Shown: positions 8,110-10,686 of the stretch, piece after piece
Position numbering within the stretch: position 1 is the first letter of the stretch
How the letters are laid out: each line of letters opens with the position of its first letter
NCBI GenBank assembly: GCA_004802725.1
Contig: SGPM01000578.1
Span: forward strand, 607 to 11,292
Reading direction: 5' to 3'
Length of the DNA stretch: 10,686 bases
Origin: Antrodiella citrinella
Lineage: Eukaryota > Basidiomycota > Agaricomycetes > Polyporales > Steccherinaceae
Position numbers and translations under genes: made by a program
The notes under the pieces: generated by a model
Database searches by the model: none
Told to the model about the DNA's origin: nothing
What the model saw: the letters and a program-made list of their open reading frames with translations, nothing else

Positions 8110-10586
8110 TCACGACATCTCCATCCCCGCCTCCTCCTTGACCTTCACTTCCGCGTCCCTCCGCCCAATCTTCCGTCCCCGCTCCTGCCCTTGTTGTCCC
8201 TCGCCGTCATCGTCGCTCGCCCCATCCTCATCAAACGACCCGCTCCCACTCGGGCTCAGACTCATGCTCATCCCGCCCATCGTGCTCGGCCTCTCCATAT
8301 CCTCATCATGGTCGTTCCCACTACTCTCCGCACGCGGGAACTGCTTCGTCGTGCTTGCACTCTCCGCACCACCACCAGCACCGGACGCAGACGGGTCGTC
8401 CTCCATGTCCATCTCCTCGACGCTCTCGAGCTCGAACCCGTTGAACCGCTTCGACGTCGTGCTCTGCGACCGCTTCCGCACCACCGTCGACGTCAAAGAC
8501 GGAGATGAAGAGGACAGTGAAGAGGGGAGCTGCCCGTCGACTTCGTCGTGCAAGAGCAGCCCGCCCATATCGTCTTCCCCTGAGCCTGGGATGAGCGGGT
8601 TGGACGAGGGGAGAGAGGAGAGGGAGGAGGGCGTCGGGATCCCGCCGTTTCGGTACGTCTGCAGCTGTTGCTCGAGGTCGCGGTTCCGCGAAGCTTGCGC
8701 CGTGACGAGTTGTTGCAGGTACCTTGGTTCGCAAACAATGTCATATTTAGCCCCTTTGAAAAGCAAGAAAAGGCGCACTAAGAATGCACTCACCGAATAT
8801 ACTCGACGCTCTTCCTCAAGATCATGCCCTTGTTCGCCTTGACGGCCGCGCCGTCCTTGTCCTTTGCCTCCTTGTCCTTTGCGGTCTCCTTCTCGTCGTC
8901 GATGTCTACCGGCGACGTCGGCGACAGCAGCCCGTCCTCGTTCCCCGCCGACGCCGGGGCAGCGGGGTCCAGNAGGCACTCGGGGATGAGCGTCGCGAGC
9001 TCGGAGATCTTCTCGTTGATGTTGTCCCGCCTTCGGCGCTCGACCGCGTTGTGGCTCTCCCTCCTGCGCCGGCGCTTCTCGTTCGCCAGCATCGCTCTTC
9101 TCACGTCATACCCCAAGTCGCCGTTCGATCACAGCACACAAACAAGGCAAAACGGCGGGTGATGCATAACAGGCGGGCGGATGACGGACCAAATCGGGAA
9201 GGGGAAGGAATTGGTGAGCGGCAAGTTCCGACAGCAGCAGAAAGAAGGGGACTCACTGTTTCGTCGCCATGTCGCCTGGCGGAGACTCGCCTTTCATGCT
9301 CACCGTCGTCACCCCTCCCATCCCGGGTCCGGGGATCCCGACGCCCCCGACGTTGTTCAACACCAAGCCATTCACGTCCTTCGGCGACACGCCCAGCGGA
9401 TTTGTGAACCCCGAAAATCCACCTACACCAAGCATGACTTTTTGTGTTTAGGAAAAGGAAAGAAGCACATACCATGCACGCTTTCAGGGGTAGGCAGGCT
9501 GAACTCGCCCCCTTGCTGACTACCGTTCGAAGGGATGAACCAACCGTTGGTATGCAGACTCAGCGGGCTCGCAGGCCCGCGTCCACTCCCACTGTTGCTC
9601 CCCGGGATGACCAGCGGCTGTGCATGTCTCTGCAACGGCGGTGGGCTCACGCTGGAGACGCTGTTCCGCTTCGTCCTCGTCCGGCGCGCGGCCCCCCGTT
9701 CGTGCTAGGGCGGGTCCACGGGCGCAGCAGCTCCGTTCGCCGACGCACGCGAACGCGAGCGTGAGCGGTTGCTCCCTGCGAACCCCTCTTGCGCGCCGCC
9801 GTTCCCACCGACGGGCGACGGCGTCTGGCGCATGCCGCCGTTGTTGTGGTAGCTATCGGACGTTGTGGTGATGTTGGAGAAGTTGGACATGCCAGACATG
9901 TGCGAGTTGAAGGAGGAGACGGAGGAGGGCTCGCCGCCGTGGGACGAGCCGGGGGGCTCGTACCGCATACTGGATCCGATGGCGGGCACGGTCGAGTTGA
10001 AGTGCGAGTGCGGGGCGAAATCGTGCAACGGGTGGGGCTGGGAGGAGTGGTTGTGCAGCGATGCGGCGTGATGGCCGTGGATAGAGCCGTGGTGGTGTAT
10101 CGAGGTGGACGGGGGCAGTGAAAAGGCCGAGGAGGCAGAGGCGTACTGCTGCTGATGGGACGAGGTGTGGTGGGAATGGTGCGTCGGGGCAGAGATGTCG
10201 AAGATGTTGTGGGTGTGGGGGCGGTAGTCGTCGTAGGCGTTCGCGGGGGAGTGCGTGGAGCGTTCGTGGGACGAGGGATGGTGGTGGTGGTGGCCCGAGG
10301 ACGCCGAGGCAGGGTTGCTGATGAGGCTGGCGAGTTCTTCGGTGAAGTCCATGCTGGAGCTGCTGTCGGGGGATGGGCCAGGGAATTTTCGGAAAGTTTC
10401 TGGGACAGAGAGGTAGGATGGTGGGGATATGAAGAGGTTGTTGGTGTCGAAGTTGTTGTTGGAGCCTGCGGGGGTGCTTTCGGAGCTTGGGGGCGTGGAG
10501 GGAGCTGGGGAGGGTAGATGGAAACCCTCTGTGCGGGANAGGACCTGGGGTTTATAGGAAGCAGCTGAATAGAAAGCGGTCGACAT
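8110..10586 (-). CDS. bHLH-leucine zipper transcription factor with His-rich N-terminal region; in-frame TAG at codon 294
   Basis: Four exons fit: 10586-9473, 9422-9257, 9096-8794 and 8722-8110. The introns are 50 nt (GTATGT-TAG), 160 nt (GTGAGT-AAG) and 71 nt (GTGAGT-AAG), giving 732 codons with stop. Residues 79-90 (MDFTEELASLIS) look like an acidic activation motif. Residues 99-196 hold about 26 His. Near 273-283 is an Arg/Ser run, and 301-307 is a basic patch (possible nuclear signal). The basic region and helix 1 lie at about 435-465 (SHNAVERRRRDNINEKI); His442, Glu446 and Arg450 are the class B pattern that contacts CACGTG E-boxes. An unusually long charged loop (about 466-512) precedes helix 2 (KANKGMILRKSVEYIRYLQQL) and a short zipper. 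The tail is acidic and ends EVKVKEEAGMEMS. The domain resembles Rtg3, MITF and USF types; the biological target is unknown. Both N positions (10539, 8973) fall in CTN and still mean Leu. Codon 294 is TAG, yet the same frame continues as clear coding sequence, so this is a sequencing error, a null allele or a missed event. The ATG has A at -3. Confidence 0.9.
9705..9707 (-). other. In-frame TAG inside exon 1 of the bHLH gene
   Basis: The frame reads APVDPP, then TAG, then HERGAARRTRTKRNSVSS and on to the first intron without any shift. Translation would end after 293 residues, before the bHLH domain. A 44-nt intron ending at this TAG would shift the frame away from the coding one. A 51-nt in-phase alternative (GTGGAC to GAAG, 9719-9669) lacks a good donor, branch site and pyrimidine tract. 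Confidence 0.85.
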
Positions 10587-10686
10587 TGTGTGTGGAGAGG
10601 AGAGACCGACGAGGAGAACGTCGGGGAGGGATAGTGCGGGGTAAAAGGAGAGAGGGTAATATATGTGCGGAGAGGCGACCGAGTGT
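10587..10686 (-). promoter_or_regulatory. 5' leader and promoter edge of the bHLH gene
   Basis: On the minus strand the 100 bases before the ATG are rich in C and T (runs such as CTCTCTCC and TCTCTCCTCTCC), typical of fungal core promoters and 5' leaders. A TATA-like ACATATATTA lies about 70-80 bases upstream of the ATG (10656-10668). The ATG is preceded by CACACA, placing A at -3, a favourable start context. No CACGTG is present, so autoregulation cannot be argued from this fragment. Confidence 0.5.

Noticed and set aside
7850..8842. 330-codon plus-strand open frame
   Set aside because: It lies opposite the last bHLH exon, is almost all Ser/Pro/Arg low complexity, and is explained as the antisense shadow of GC-rich coding sequence.
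9705..9748. 44-nt intron (GTGCGT to CCCTAG) to remove the stop in the bHLH gene
   Set aside because: It would shift the downstream frame out of the one that clearly encodes RTRTKRNSVSS and the rest of the protein.

Overview
The window looks like nuclear DNA from a filamentous basidiomycete, probably an Agaricomycete. The introns are short (50-160 nt) with GTGAGT/GTATGT donors, one gene has GC-rich codon use, and two relics belong to the BTB/POZ family that is heavily expanded in mushroom-forming fungi. The assembly is draft quality, with scattered N, mostly in the first 1.1 kb.

Layout. (1) 1-2416, minus strand: two neighbouring BTB/POZ paralogues, both apparently decayed. The left one (1005 down to the window edge) is split by a 680-bp non-autonomous DNA transposon at 118-797 with 28-bp terminal inverted repeats and a TA target duplication. 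The right one (2416-1291) keeps most of a BTB-family protein but needs several frame changes and stop suppressions. Both share an intron at the same place, right after a Ser-Phe-Lys. (2) 2430-4884: no recognisable gene. It holds a dense cluster of GTGAC motifs just upstream of the right BTB relic and an imperfect hairpin. (3) About 4885-6768, plus strand: a possible multi-exon gene of unknown function. It is built from short open blocks joined by plausible introns of matching phase, with at least one unresolved frame break. (4) 6769-8109: intergenic, with one unexplained 239-codon open frame. (5) 8110-10586, minus strand: the clearest gene, a four-exon bHLH-leucine zipper transcription factor with a His-rich N-terminal half. 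It carries an in-frame TAG at 9705-9707 although the same frame is plainly coding on both sides. (6) 10587-10686: its pyrimidine-rich 5' leader and promoter edge.

The genes show no common pathway. The bHLH factor is the only confident functional locus. The left 2.4 kb reads as a graveyard of a recently expanded, transposon-hit family. I see no defence system, biosynthetic cluster, RNA gene or CRISPR array.
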